DNA of 5,133 bases, from contig SCRB01000531.1 of the NCBI GenBank assembly GCA_004299545.1, positions 1 through 5,133 on the forward strand, written 5' to 3'. A program made the translations under genes and the position numbers. Every line of letters starts with the position of its first letter. Position 1 is the first letter of the stretch. The notes below the pieces were generated by a model, which did no database searches, was not told where the DNA came from, and saw nothing but the letters and a program-made list of their open reading frames with translations. Positions 1-5,133 of the stretch are shown in pieces. This DNA is from Rhizobiaceae bacterium (GTDB lineage: Bacteria > Pseudomonadota > Alphaproteobacteria > Rhizobiales > Rhizobiaceae).

Positions 1-15
1 GCCCGCCAAAATCAT
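1..15 (-). CDS. Possible first five codons of the gene after fabH (ihfA candidate, cut by window edge)
   Basis: On the minus strand an ATG at 15-13 opens a frame reading M-I-L-A-G before the window ends. An in-frame TTG two codons later would give M-A-G. In rhizobia the gene after fabH is usually ihfA (integration host factor alpha), whose product begins with a short variable stretch and then GKTVTRADL. The visible residues fit the end of that stretch, but five codons prove nothing. No clear Shine-Dalgarno sequence lies upstream, and the 72-base gap after the fabH stop (16-87) shows no other feature. The identification rests on known gene order; the frame could equally be chance. Confidence 0.25.
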
Positions 16-87
16 AGCCGCCACGGTAAAGAATGTATGAAGGGCAATCGCGCCGTGCCGGCGAGGATCGCCGCGGCCCGTCGAAAA

Positions 88-1059
88 TCACCAGCGCAGC
101 AGCACCGCGCCCCAGGTAAAACCGCCGCCCATGGCCTCCAGAAGCACAAGATGGCCCTTTTTTATCCTTCCGTCGGCAACCGCTGCCGCCAGCGCCAGCG
201 GCACCGAGGCGGCCGACGTGTTGCCGTGCAGGTCGACCGTGACGACAACCTTCTCCTCGGCGATGCCGAGTTTGCGGGCCGAAGCGTCGATGATGCGCTT
301 GTTGGCCTGATGTGGCACGAACCAGTCGAGGTCCGAGGCCGTTATGCCGGCCTTGGCGAAGACGGATTCGACCACATCCGTGATCATGGCGACGGCGTGC
401 TTGAACACCTCCCGGCCTTCCATGCGCAGATGGCCGATCGTTCCCGTCGTCGAGGCGCCTCCGTCGACGAAAAGCTTTTCCTTGTGCGATCCGTCGGAAC
501 GCAGGCTCGCCGCCAATATGCCGCGATCCGAAACCGAGCCGTTTCCTTCCCCTGCTTCGAGGACGACCGCGCCCGCACCGTCGCCGAACAGGACACAGGT
601 GGTGCGGTCGGTCCAGTCGAGCAGGCGGGAGAAGGTTTCCGAACCGATGACAAGCACCCGTCTCGCCAGCCCGCCGCGCAGGTAAAGATCGGCCGTTCCC
701 ATGGCATAGACGAAGCCTGAGCAAACCGCTTGCAGGTCGAAGGCGAAGCCGTGCCTGATCCCCAGCCTTTCCTGGATTTCGACGGCGGTGGCGGGAAAAG
801 TGTTGTTCGGCGTGGATGTCGCAAGCACGATCAGGTCGATCTCCGCCGGGTCCATGCCGGCGTCGCCGAGCGCCGCGCGCGCCGCGGCCTCACCGAGCGA
901 GGCGGTGGTTTCGTCCGGCTCGGCGATGTGGCGCTGGCGGATGCCCGTGCGCTGCACGATCCACTCGTCGGACGTATCGACGATCCTTTCGAACTCGGCG
1001 TTCTTCATGACGCGCCGGGGAAGGGCGGAACCCACGCCTCGAATGACCGATCTTATCAT
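88..1059 (-). CDS. fabH: Beta-ketoacyl-ACP synthase III (FabH)
   Basis: FabH condenses an acyl-CoA primer, usually acetyl-CoA, with malonyl-ACP to start type II fatty-acid synthesis in the cytoplasm. The 323-residue product has the usual family length and is complete. The N-terminal thiolase-fold half contains the typical [12 protein letters not shown] segment (29-40). The catalytic triad is visible: Cys113 in DLQAVCSGF, His250 in [10 protein letters not shown] and Asn280 in [10 protein letters not shown] glycine-rich stretch, [10 protein letters not shown], lies near the C-terminus (308-317). The ATG at 1059 is preceded by AGGGA (1066-1070) six bases away, and the [14 protein letters not shown] start matches rhizobial homologues. 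It lies 110 bases downstream of plsX on the same strand, with a palindromic repeat in the gap, so it is probably co-transcribed with plsX. All key residues are intact and nothing suggests a pseudogene. Confidence 0.97.
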   Translation of the reverse strand: MIRSVIRGVGSALPRRVMKNAEFERIVDTSDEWIVQRTGIRQRHIAEPDETTASLGEAAARAALGDAGMDPAEIDLIVLATSTPNNTFPATAVEIQERLGIRHGFAFDLQAVCSGFVYAMGTADLYLRGGLARRVLVIGSETFSRLLDWTDRTTCVLFGDGAGAVVLEAGEGNGSVSDRGILAASLRSDGSHKEKLFVDGGASTTGTIGHLRMEGREVFKHAVAMITDVVESVFAKAGITASDLDWFVPHQANKRIIDASARKLGIAEEKVVVTVDLHGNTSAASVPLALAAAVADGRIKKGHLVLLEAMGGGFTWGAVLLRW

Positions 1060-1065
1060 CGAAAA

Positions 1066-1070
1066 TCCCT
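1066..1070 (-). promoter_or_regulatory. Ribosome binding site of fabH
   Basis: The minus strand reads AGGGA six bases before the ATG at 1059. It is a good anti-16S match at normal spacing and supports that start codon. It also shows that fabH has its own ribosome entry site and is not translated only by coupling to plsX, which ends 110 bases upstream. Confidence 0.6.
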
Positions 1071-1121
1071 GGAGCGCGACGCGATCAGCCGGAATCGCCT
1101 CATGTTCTTATCTCTTTGGTC

Positions 1122-1170
1122 GAGCATGATCTTTTCGGAAAACCGGTATTCACTTTTCCGGATCATACTC
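1122..1170. repeat. RIME-like intergenic palindrome between plsX and fabH
   Basis: This is a 49-base imperfect palindrome. The outer arms GAGCATGATC (1122-1131) and GATCATACTC (1161-1170) pair at 9 of 10 positions. The inner arms CGGAAAA (1136-1142) and TTTTCCG (1154-1160) pair perfectly. Four extra T bases (1132-1135) sit in the left half only. The centre contains ACCGGT. The pattern, including the GAGCATGATC ends, matches from memory a palindromic repeat scattered through rhizobial chromosomes and described as RIME (Rhizobium-specific intergenic mosaic element). The right end shares one base with the plsX stop codon (1170-1172). As RNA it would fold into a strong hairpin directly after plsX, which could stabilise, attenuate or process the plsX-fabH transcript. 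There is no T-run typical of an intrinsic terminator. Confidence 0.8.
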
Positions 1171-2249
1171 TAACCGGCCCGTCCTGCGGCGCCGTTCGCC
1201 TGCACCGTCAATTCGGGGGGCGTGCTTGCCGGCCTGTGCCTGTGGAAGAAAGCGAGGTCGGTGCGAATCTTCTCGAGCAGGTTGCGCCGTACCATGTCGT
1301 AGCCGAGTTCGACAGCCGCGGCAAAACCTTCATCGTCGGTGCCGCCGTGACTCTTGACGACGATGCCGTTCAGGCCAAGGAAGACGCCGCCATTGGTCTT
1401 GCGCACGTCCATTTTCTCACGCAGCCGCTGAAAGGCGTTGCGGGCGAAGACGTAGCCTATGCGCGCCATCAGCGTCCGCCCCATCGCCGCGCGCAGATAT
1501 TCGGCGATCTGGCGTGCGGTGCCCTCGGCGGATTTGAGCGCAATATTCCCCGAGAAGCCTTCGGTGACGACGACATCGACCGTTCCCTTTCCAATGTCGT
1601 CCCCCTCCACAAAGCCTGCATAGCGCATGAATTTGAGGTCGGCTTCCCGCAACATGCGGCCCGCCTCCTTCACCTCTTCCTGCCCTTTTATCTCTTCGAC
1701 GCCTATGTTGAGCAGCCCAACGGTCGGGCGCTCGATATCGAAAAGGGTCCGTGCCATCGCTGCGCCGAGAATGGCGAAATCGATCAGCTGGAGCGCCTCC
1801 GCGCCGATCGTGGCACCGACGTCGAGGACAATGCTCTCGCTGCGGATGGTCGGCCAGATCGCCGCGATCGCCGGGCGGTCGATATTGGCCATGCTCTTGA
1901 GGCAGAATTTCGCCATCGCCATCAGCGCGCCGGTATTGCCCGCTGAAATGCAGACGTCGGCCTCACCATCCCGGACGGCCTGGATCGCACGCCACATCGA
2001 GGACTTCCAGCGTCCGTGGCGCAGCGCCTGGCTCGGCTTCTCCTGCATGCTGACGGCGATCTCGCAATCGACGATGTCGCTGGCGGTCTTCAGCCTGGGC
2101 AGTTTCTCGACGACGGGCCGGACGATCTCGTCGCGGCCGAAAAGAACGAAATGCACGTCGGGGCGGCGTTCCAGCACCTTTTCCAGGCCAGGCAGTATGA
2201 CGCCGGGACCATGGTCGCCGCCCATCGCATCAATGGAAATCCTGATCAC
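1170..2249 (-). CDS. plsX: Phosphate acyltransferase PlsX (acyl-ACP:phosphate acyltransferase)
   Basis: PlsX converts acyl-ACP and phosphate to acyl-phosphate, the acyl donor for PlsY in the first step of phospholipid synthesis. It is a peripheral membrane enzyme. Counting from the chosen start, conserved blocks in order are DAMGGDHGP (7-15), [10 protein letters not shown] (102-111), VLDVGA (141-146), [11 protein letters not shown] (179-189), TEGFSGNI (229-236) and the segment from GGVFLG to VKSHGG (287-303). The length of 359 residues is slightly over the usual 330-350 because of a polar, alanine- and proline-rich C-terminal tail from about residue 338. The start is the GTG at 2249-2247, which gives the family-typical [12 protein letters not shown]. 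The open frame continues to a GTG at 2327, but that extra 26 residues looks unrelated to the family and begins inside a hairpin. The ribosome site before GTG 2249 is weak (AGAGAAA-like). It sits downstream of the DUF177 gene and upstream of fabH, the usual order. Confidence 0.96.
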   Translation of the reverse strand: MIRISIDAMGGDHGPGVILPGLEKVLERRPDVHFVLFGRDEIVRPVVEKLPRLKTASDIVDCEIAVSMQEKPSQALRHGRWKSSMWRAIQAVRDGEADVCISAGNTGALMAMAKFCLKSMANIDRPAIAAIWPTIRSESIVLDVGATIGAEALQLIDFAILGAAMARTLFDIERPTVGLLNIGVEEIKGQEEVKEAGRMLREADLKFMRYAGFVEGDDIGKGTVDVVVTEGFSGNIALKSAEGTARQIAEYLRAAMGRTLMARIGYVFARNAFQRLREKMDVRKTNGGVFLGLNGIVVKSHGGTDDEGFAAAVELGYDMVRRNLLEKIRTDLAFFHRHRPASTPPELTVQANGAAGRAG

Positions 2250-2295
2250 GCGTTTCGTTTCTCTATTTTCCGGGCAGGGCGCCCAGCTTGATCGA

Positions 2296-2327
2296 GTGCC
2301 GCGAAAATACCGGTTTTGCGCGAGCAC
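2296..2327. repeat. Palindrome upstream of plsX sharing a core with the 1122-1170 element
   Basis: Arms 2296-2307 (GTGC-CGCG-AAAA) and 2314-2327 (TTTT-g-CGCG-a-GCAC) pair over 12 bases with two single-base bulges around a six-base loop, TACCGG. The loop and its flanks on the minus strand read AAAACCGGTATT, the same 12 bases found on the plus strand at 1139-1150 in the palindrome after plsX. The two elements are therefore probably related, in opposite orientation. This one lies in the 110-base gap between the DUF177 stop and the plsX start. It would form a hairpin in the plsX leader about 47 bases before the GTG. No T-run follows, so an ordinary terminator is unlikely. Confidence 0.6.
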
Positions 2328-2359
2328 ACAACCGCGATTTCATGGGCGGACACTGGTTT

Positions 2360-2911
2360 TCAGCGCTTCAGTTTGAGGGCGGCGAGCTTTCCGGCCAAAG
2401 GGCCGGCTTCCGCCGCGTCCGGACGAAACGCCTCGATTTCCTCGAGATGGACACCGTCCTTGCGGGGATAGGGGTCTATCGCGAGCGCGAAATATTCCTC
2501 GGCCAATGCGCCGACATCGATCTTTTCGCCCGAGAACGGTTCGGGACTGTCGGGGCCGTCCGCGTCGAGAACGATTTCCTCGCTGTTGCCCGTATGGACT
2601 TTTGCCAGGCGGGAATTCTCAGGAACGAAAAGGGCCGAAATCTGCGCTTCCACATGTGATTCGACCGGATCGAGCGAGATGACGCAAGCCTGTGTGATGT
2701 CGGCGACGACCTGTCCGTTGACCCGGACGCCGTCGCTTTTCCAGTTCGAAACGACGATATCAGCCCGGAACGAGCCGACGGAAAGAAGCCCATGCACCTG
2801 TGCAAGAAGATGCCGCTGCGTCTCGTCGGCCTCGATCGTAACGGGCATGCCTTTTTGTGGCAGGTGCAGGACGCTGGCGCGGAAGGAAACGGGGCTGGTG
2901 CCGCTCGTCAT
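2360..2911 (-). CDS. YceD/DUF177 family protein
   Basis: This 183-residue cytoplasmic protein belongs to the DUF177/YceD family, members of which are linked to 23S rRNA accumulation and are often encoded beside ribosomal protein L32 (rpmF). The identification rests on two things. The central part has a family-like QACVISLDPVESHVEA block (75-90), and the C-terminal part has IDVGALAEEYFALAIDPYPR (131-150), where the acidic stretch and DPYPR signature are typical. Its position directly before plsX is the second support. The start at ATG 2911 is set by a strong AAGGAGG ten bases upstream and by a 4-base ATGA overlap with the chaperone stop, which implies translational coupling. The frame stays open to 2995, but that part lies inside the upstream gene. 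No rpmF lies between this gene and plsX, unlike in many other bacteria. The exact molecular role is not known from sequence. Confidence 0.88.
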   Translation of the reverse strand: MTSGTSPVSFRASVLHLPQKGMPVTIEADETQRHLLAQVHGLLSVGSFRADIVVSNWKSDGVRVNGQVVADITQACVISLDPVESHVEAQISALFVPENSRLAKVHTGNSEEIVLDADGPDSPEPFSGEKIDVGALAEEYFALAIDPYPRKDGVHLEEIEAFRPDAAEAGPLAGKLAALKLKR

Positions 2912-3483
2912 GGTGTGCGGGCCTCCTTCGGGTCGGGAAAATGCAGGCGTCCTGAAAGCAGGGCGGCGACGGGCTGTTCCACAAGATTGTCCCATGCGTC
3001 GAAGACATAAGCAGCGAGTGCCGCCGTGCCCTCGTCTTTCCCCTGTTCCGGCGCCGGTTCCGGCCTCCGATCCGGCAGGACATTCCGCGCCAGCGCTTCG
3101 CCGAGGGCGGCTTGGTCGCGCTGATCGAGCGCCGTGCCATAGGCCATCGCCCGGCCGTAGAACATGCGCGCGAGCTTTTTCATCCGCCGCGGGACGCCCT
3201 GGTCGCTGACACCCAGTTCCCGCAACGAGTGATCGACGTCGCGGAAGAACGAGTCGGTCAGTTCCTGCGCTGCTTCGTGTGCCGCGCCGGTTTCCCCGCG
3301 CAGCCGGTGCAGGAAGAGGAACATATGAAGCGACAGCATTTCAAAGCGTCCGATCGGTGTGTCCGGCACGTTCCAGTGCGAATAAAACAACGGCTGCCTG
3401 GCGGCTGCCACGATTTCACCATAGAGGGCATCGGTTATGGCCCGGCTGGATTGCCGGGCAGATCCAAACCATCTCCCTAACAT
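2908..3483 (-). CDS. Ubiquinol-cytochrome c chaperone family protein (CBP3-like)
   Basis: This 191-residue protein is predicted to help assemble the cytochrome bc1 complex (complex III), by homology to mitochondrial CBP3, which binds newly made cytochrome b. The family signature is visible as DTPIGRFEMLSLHMFLFLHRL (41-61), followed by DVDHSLRELGV (82-92) and RRMKKLARMFYGRAMAY (99-115). A proline- and charge-rich linker (about 137-152) precedes the C-terminal AAYVFDAWDNL segment (157-167). There is no signal peptide and no convincing membrane helix, consistent with a soluble protein near the inner membrane. The ATG at 3483 has a very strong ribosome site. It is the first gene visible in the minus-strand operon, and its TGA overlaps the DUF177 start. 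In alphaproteobacteria this gene commonly stands between omlA/bamE and the DUF177-plsX-fabH group, as here. Confidence 0.92.
   Translation of the reverse strand: MLGRWFGSARQSSRAITDALYGEIVAAARQPLFYSHWNVPDTPIGRFEMLSLHMFLFLHRLRGETGAAHEAAQELTDSFFRDVDHSLRELGVSDQGVPRRMKKLARMFYGRAMAYGTALDQRDQAALGEALARNVLPDRRPEPAPEQGKDEGTAALAAYVFDAWDNLVEQPVAALLSGRLHFPDPKEARTP
2922..2928 (-). promoter_or_regulatory. Ribosome binding site deciding the DUF177 start
   Basis: The minus strand reads AAGGAGG inside the end of the chaperone gene, ten bases before the ATG at 2911. This near-perfect Shine-Dalgarno match selects that ATG over the longer open frame reaching 2995. Together with the ATGA overlap it indicates coupled translation of the two genes. 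Confidence 0.8.
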
Positions 3484-3491
3484 GAAGGCGG

Positions 3492-3499
3492 CCTCCCCT
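3492..3499 (-). promoter_or_regulatory. Ribosome binding site of the ubiquinol-cytochrome c chaperone
   Basis: The minus strand reads AGGGGAGG, eight bases before the ATG at 3483. It is a strong match at ideal spacing and fixes the start of the first gene of the minus-strand operon. The divergent promoters for this operon and for bamE should lie between here and 3590, but I cannot place a convincing -35/-10 pair for either. Confidence 0.75.
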
Positions 3500-3522
3500 C
3501 GAATTCTCGGATGCCCGCTTGT

Positions 3523-3595
3523 TGCATCGGCGCGAAAGCTGGTTTACCGCTTCCGGGGGTTCCTTCAAAGCCGAAGCGGAAACGGATTTCATGCA
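3523..3595. repeat. Degenerate palindromic element spanning the bamE start
   Basis: Nested inverted arms are visible: TGCAT (3523-3527) with ATGCA (3591-3595), GAAA (3534-3537) with TTTC (3587-3590), and GTTT-a-CCGCTTC (3542-3553) with GAAGCGGAAAC (3573-3583). The last pair gives an 11-base stem with one bulged A and a loop of about 19 bases. The layout resembles other rhizobial intergenic palindromes, which often end in an ATGCAT-type sequence, but the match is looser than for the element at 1122-1170. It lies in the divergent intergenic region, and the bamE start codon (ATG 3591) is part of the outer arm. In the bamE mRNA the stem would lie just before the start codon and could limit ribosome access. 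Confidence 0.5.
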
Positions 3596-4109
3596 TTTGT
3601 CCCCCTCGCGGAAAATTTTCAAGGGAGAACGCACCATCCTGGCCACCGGGCTGGCCGTGCTGGCGGCCCTCGGCCTCGCCGGATGTGCGAATACGTGGAA
3701 GACCCTCGATGGCCACGAAACGTTCACCAGCGGCTATGTGATCGACCAGCAGGCGATCGATACCGTGCCGGTCGGCTCCAGCCGCGAGCAGGTGCTGCTG
3801 GCGCTCGGTACGCCATCGACGGAGGCGACTTTCGACAATGACGCGTTCTATTATATTTCGCAAAAGCGCGTCCGCAGCATGGCGTTCCAGAACCCTCATA
3901 TTGTTTCACAGCATGTGCTGGCGGTCTATTTCGGCCCCGACCAGCGGGTGACAAAACTCGCCAATTACGGGCTGAAGGACGGCAAGCTGTTCGATTTCAT
4001 CTCCAAGACCACGCCGACCGGCGGCAAGGAGACGACCTTTATCGGCCAGCTTCTGACGGGTCTGGCGGGCCATCCGCAACTGGAAAACCAGCCGGTCTCG
4101 CATTACTGA
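3591..4109 (+). CDS. bamE: Outer membrane lipoprotein, BamE/SmpA/OmlA family
   Basis: This is a predicted outer-membrane lipoprotein of the BAM complex, which inserts beta-barrel proteins; BamE/OmlA members support complex stability and envelope integrity. The 172-residue product starts with a basic n-region (about residues 7-14), a hydrophobic segment (15-30) and the lipobox LAGC with lipidated Cys32. The mature part carries the SmpA/OmlA domain: VPVGSSREQVLLALGTPS (59-76), DNDAFYYIS (82-90), VLAVYFG (109-115) and NYGLKDGKLFDFISKTTPTGGK (125-146). The alphaproteobacterial homologues share this long GLKDGK-TTPTGG tail. I chose ATG 3591 because it leaves a normal signal peptide. The frame stays open to a TTG at 3519, but the extra 24 residues come from palindromic DNA. 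The ribosome site before 3591 is weak (GGAAACGGA). The gene is divergent from the chaperone operon. Confidence 0.92.
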   Translation: MHLSPSRKIFKGERTILATGLAVLAALGLAGCANTWKTLDGHETFTSGYVIDQQAIDTVPVGSSREQVLLALGTPSTEATFDNDAFYYISQKRVRSMAFQNPHIVSQHVLAVYFGPDQRVTKLANYGLKDGKLFDFISKTTPTGGKETTFIGQLLTGLAGHPQLENQPVSHY

Positions 4110-4229
4110 CGCACCGGGGCGTGATCAGGAAGGCGAAGACCAGCCTTTCATGGCGATCATGCCCAGACAGAGAGACGGAGCATCCAGCGGTTTGGAGAAA
4201 ACTGAATGGCTCCAGCCGGAGATGACTGA
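4110..4229 (+). other. Intergenic region between bamE and the oxidoreductase gene
   Basis: These 120 bases separate two genes on the same strand. They contain a weak hairpin, AAGGC (4130-4134) with GCCTT (4143-4147), without a following T-run, so it is not a convincing terminator. A 27-codon frame from ATG 4150 ends at TGA 4233 and overlaps the next start codon; it is described under findings. GGAG at 4218-4221 is a plausible ribosome site for the ATG at 4230. I see no clear promoter. Confidence 0.4.
4218..4221 (+). promoter_or_regulatory. Ribosome binding site of the oxidoreductase gene
   Basis: GGAG lies eight bases before the ATG at 4230. The in-frame stop at 4227-4229 rules out any longer version of the protein, so this modest site marks the furthest upstream start possible. 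Confidence 0.55.
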
Positions 4230-5133
4230 ATGACCACCAATGTCGCGCTCGTCGGATTGGCACACGATCTCGATGAGCGCGGAAAAAGCGGAAAGCCGAT
4301 CCGGATCGGGGTGATCGGTGCCGGTGAGATGGGAACCGACATCGTCACCCAGGTCGCGCGGATGAAGGGTCTTGCCGTCGGAGCGGTTGCTGTGCGCAGC
4401 AATATCGGCGCGGTGATGACGGCCGGCGAAATCGCCTATGGCGAAAAGGGCCATGTACGAGAGGCGAAGAACGGAGCCGACCTTGACCGCGCTATGGAAG
4501 CGGGCACGATCGCGGCAACCCATGACGCCTCGCTGATTCTCGAAAGCGGCCTGATCGACGTCGTGCTCGACGCCACGGGCGTCCCTGCCGTGGGGGCCGA
4601 GATCGGCCTTGCGGCGATGGAGCACGGCAAGCATCTGGTCATGATGAATGTCGAGGCCGACGTCACGATCGGCGCCTATCTGAAGCACGAGGCGGACCGG
4701 CTCGGCGTCACCTATTCGCTCGGCGCCGGCGACGAGCCGTCGGCCTGCATGGAACTGATCGAATTCGTTTCCGCGCTCGGCTATCCGGTGGTGTCGGCCG
4801 GCAAGGGAAAGAACAACCCGCTCCGCCTCGACGCCGTGCCCGAGGATTATGCCGAGGAGGCGGAACGGCGGAACATGAACGTCCGCATGCTGGTCGAATT
4901 CGTCGAAGGTTCGAAGACGATGGTGGAAATGGCGGCGATCGCCAACGCCACCGGGCTGGTGCCGGACAAGCCGGGCATGCACGGGCCAAAGGCGTCTTTG
5001 GCCGAACTGTCGAAGGTTCTGGTTCCGGAATCAGCTGGCGGTTGCCTGTCGAAAGTGGGCTGCGTCGATTATTCCGTCGGGCCGGGGGTTGCGCCGGGCG
5101 TCTTCGTCGTTGCCGAAATGGCGCATCCGCGCC
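4230..5133 (+). CDS. Predicted NAD(P)-dependent oxidoreductase, homoserine-dehydrogenase-like (SAF-domain family), 3' end missing
   Basis: The first 301 residues of a cytoplasmic dehydrogenase are visible; the frame is still open at the edge. The N-terminal Rossmann fold is clear: IRIGVIGAGEMG (24-35), with the GxGxxG glycines at 30, 32 and 35. A second nucleotide-fold segment follows at LIDVVLDATGVPAVGAEIGL (108-127), then MEHGKHLVMMNVEADVTIG (130-148). The catalytic-type region begins near YSLGAGDEPSACMELIEF (162-179). This arrangement matches the family of predicted homoserine dehydrogenases with a C-terminal SAF domain (COG4091-like), usually about 430-450 residues, so the SAF part would lie beyond the window. 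Members are probably sugar-acid or polyol dehydrogenases rather than true homoserine dehydrogenases, and the substrate is not known. The ATG at 4230 follows an in-frame TGA (4227-4229) and has GGAG eight bases upstream. Nothing nearby identifies a pathway. Confidence 0.85.
   Translation, partial: MTTNVALVGLAHDLDERGKSGKPIRIGVIGAGEMGTDIVTQVARMKGLAVGAVAVRSNIGAVMTAGEIAYGEKGHVREAKNGADLDRAMEAGTIAATHDASLILESGLIDVVLDATGVPAVGAEIGLAAMEHGKHLVMMNVEADVTIGAYLKHEADRLGVTYSLGAGDEPSACMELIEFVSALGYPVVSAGKGKNNPLRLDAVPEDYAEEAERRNMNVRMLVEFVEGSKTMVEMAAIANATGLVPDKPGMHGPKASLAELSKVLVPESAGGCLSKVGCVDYSVGPGVAPGVFVVAEMAHPR

Noticed and set aside
37..720. 227-codon open frame on the plus strand opposite fabH
   Set aside because: It is the antisense shadow of a gene with an intact catalytic triad, and its composition is typical of GC-rich shadow frames.
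1116..1946. 276-codon open frame on the plus strand opposite plsX
   Set aside because: It runs antisense to conserved PlsX motifs, its translation shows no recognisable domain, and long antisense frames are expected in GC-rich coding DNA.
3541..3568. Promoter-like pair on the minus strand (TTGAAG, 16-base spacer, TAAACC) for the chaperone operon
   Set aside because: Both hexamers are poor matches and overlap the arms of the palindrome. The position is reasonable but the sequence is too weak to annotate.
4130..4147. Hairpin after bamE as an intrinsic terminator
   Set aside because: The stem is only five bases and no T-run follows.
4125..4982. 285-codon open frame on the minus strand opposite the oxidoreductase
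   Set aside because: The histidine- and arginine-rich product resembles no family I know, and the plus strand has a clear Rossmann fold over the same region.
1..5133. CRISPR arrays, tRNA or rRNA genes, insertion sequences, attachment sites or defence genes
   Set aside because: No spaced direct repeats, cloverleaf-like sequence, transposase motifs or terminal inverted repeats with target duplications were seen. The repeats present are short isolated palindromes.

Overview
The window looks like chromosomal core-genome DNA from an alphaproteobacterium, most likely Rhizobiaceae or a close relative (Hyphomicrobiales). Three things suggest this. The DNA is GC-rich. The gene order is the alphaproteobacterial one: an OmlA/BamE lipoprotein gene divergent from an operon of ubiquinol-cytochrome c chaperone, DUF177 protein, plsX and fabH. 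The intergenic gaps also carry palindromes of the kind known from rhizobia (RIME-like elements). The genus cannot be fixed from this sequence alone.

The minus-strand operon reads from about 3483 down to the left edge. It encodes a CBP3-type complex III assembly chaperone (2908-3483), a YceD/DUF177 protein joined to it by a 4-base ATGA overlap (2360-2911), the phosphate acyltransferase PlsX (1170-2249, GTG start) and the ketoacyl-ACP synthase III FabH (88-1059). The first codons of a further gene, possibly ihfA, may lie at 1-15. PlsX and FabH act at the branch between phospholipid and fatty-acid synthesis. The DUF177 protein belongs to a family linked to 23S rRNA and ribosomal protein L32. The chaperone serves the cytochrome bc1 complex.

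On the plus strand, the intergenic region 3484-3590 separates that operon from a divergent outer-membrane lipoprotein gene of the BamE/SmpA/OmlA family (3591-4109). After a 120-base gap comes a predicted NAD(P)-dependent oxidoreductase of the homoserine-dehydrogenase-like, SAF-domain family. It starts at 4230 and is cut by the right edge.

Most of the sequence not explained by genes is palindromic. One element abuts the plsX stop codon, a second sits upstream of plsX, and a third, more degenerate one surrounds the bamE start codon. The first two share an identical 12-base core in opposite orientation. I see no mobile element, CRISPR array, tRNA, rRNA or defence system, and no convincing evidence of a new biological system. 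The window is mostly ordinary housekeeping DNA; the repeats and the uncharacterised oxidoreductase are the parts worth a second look.
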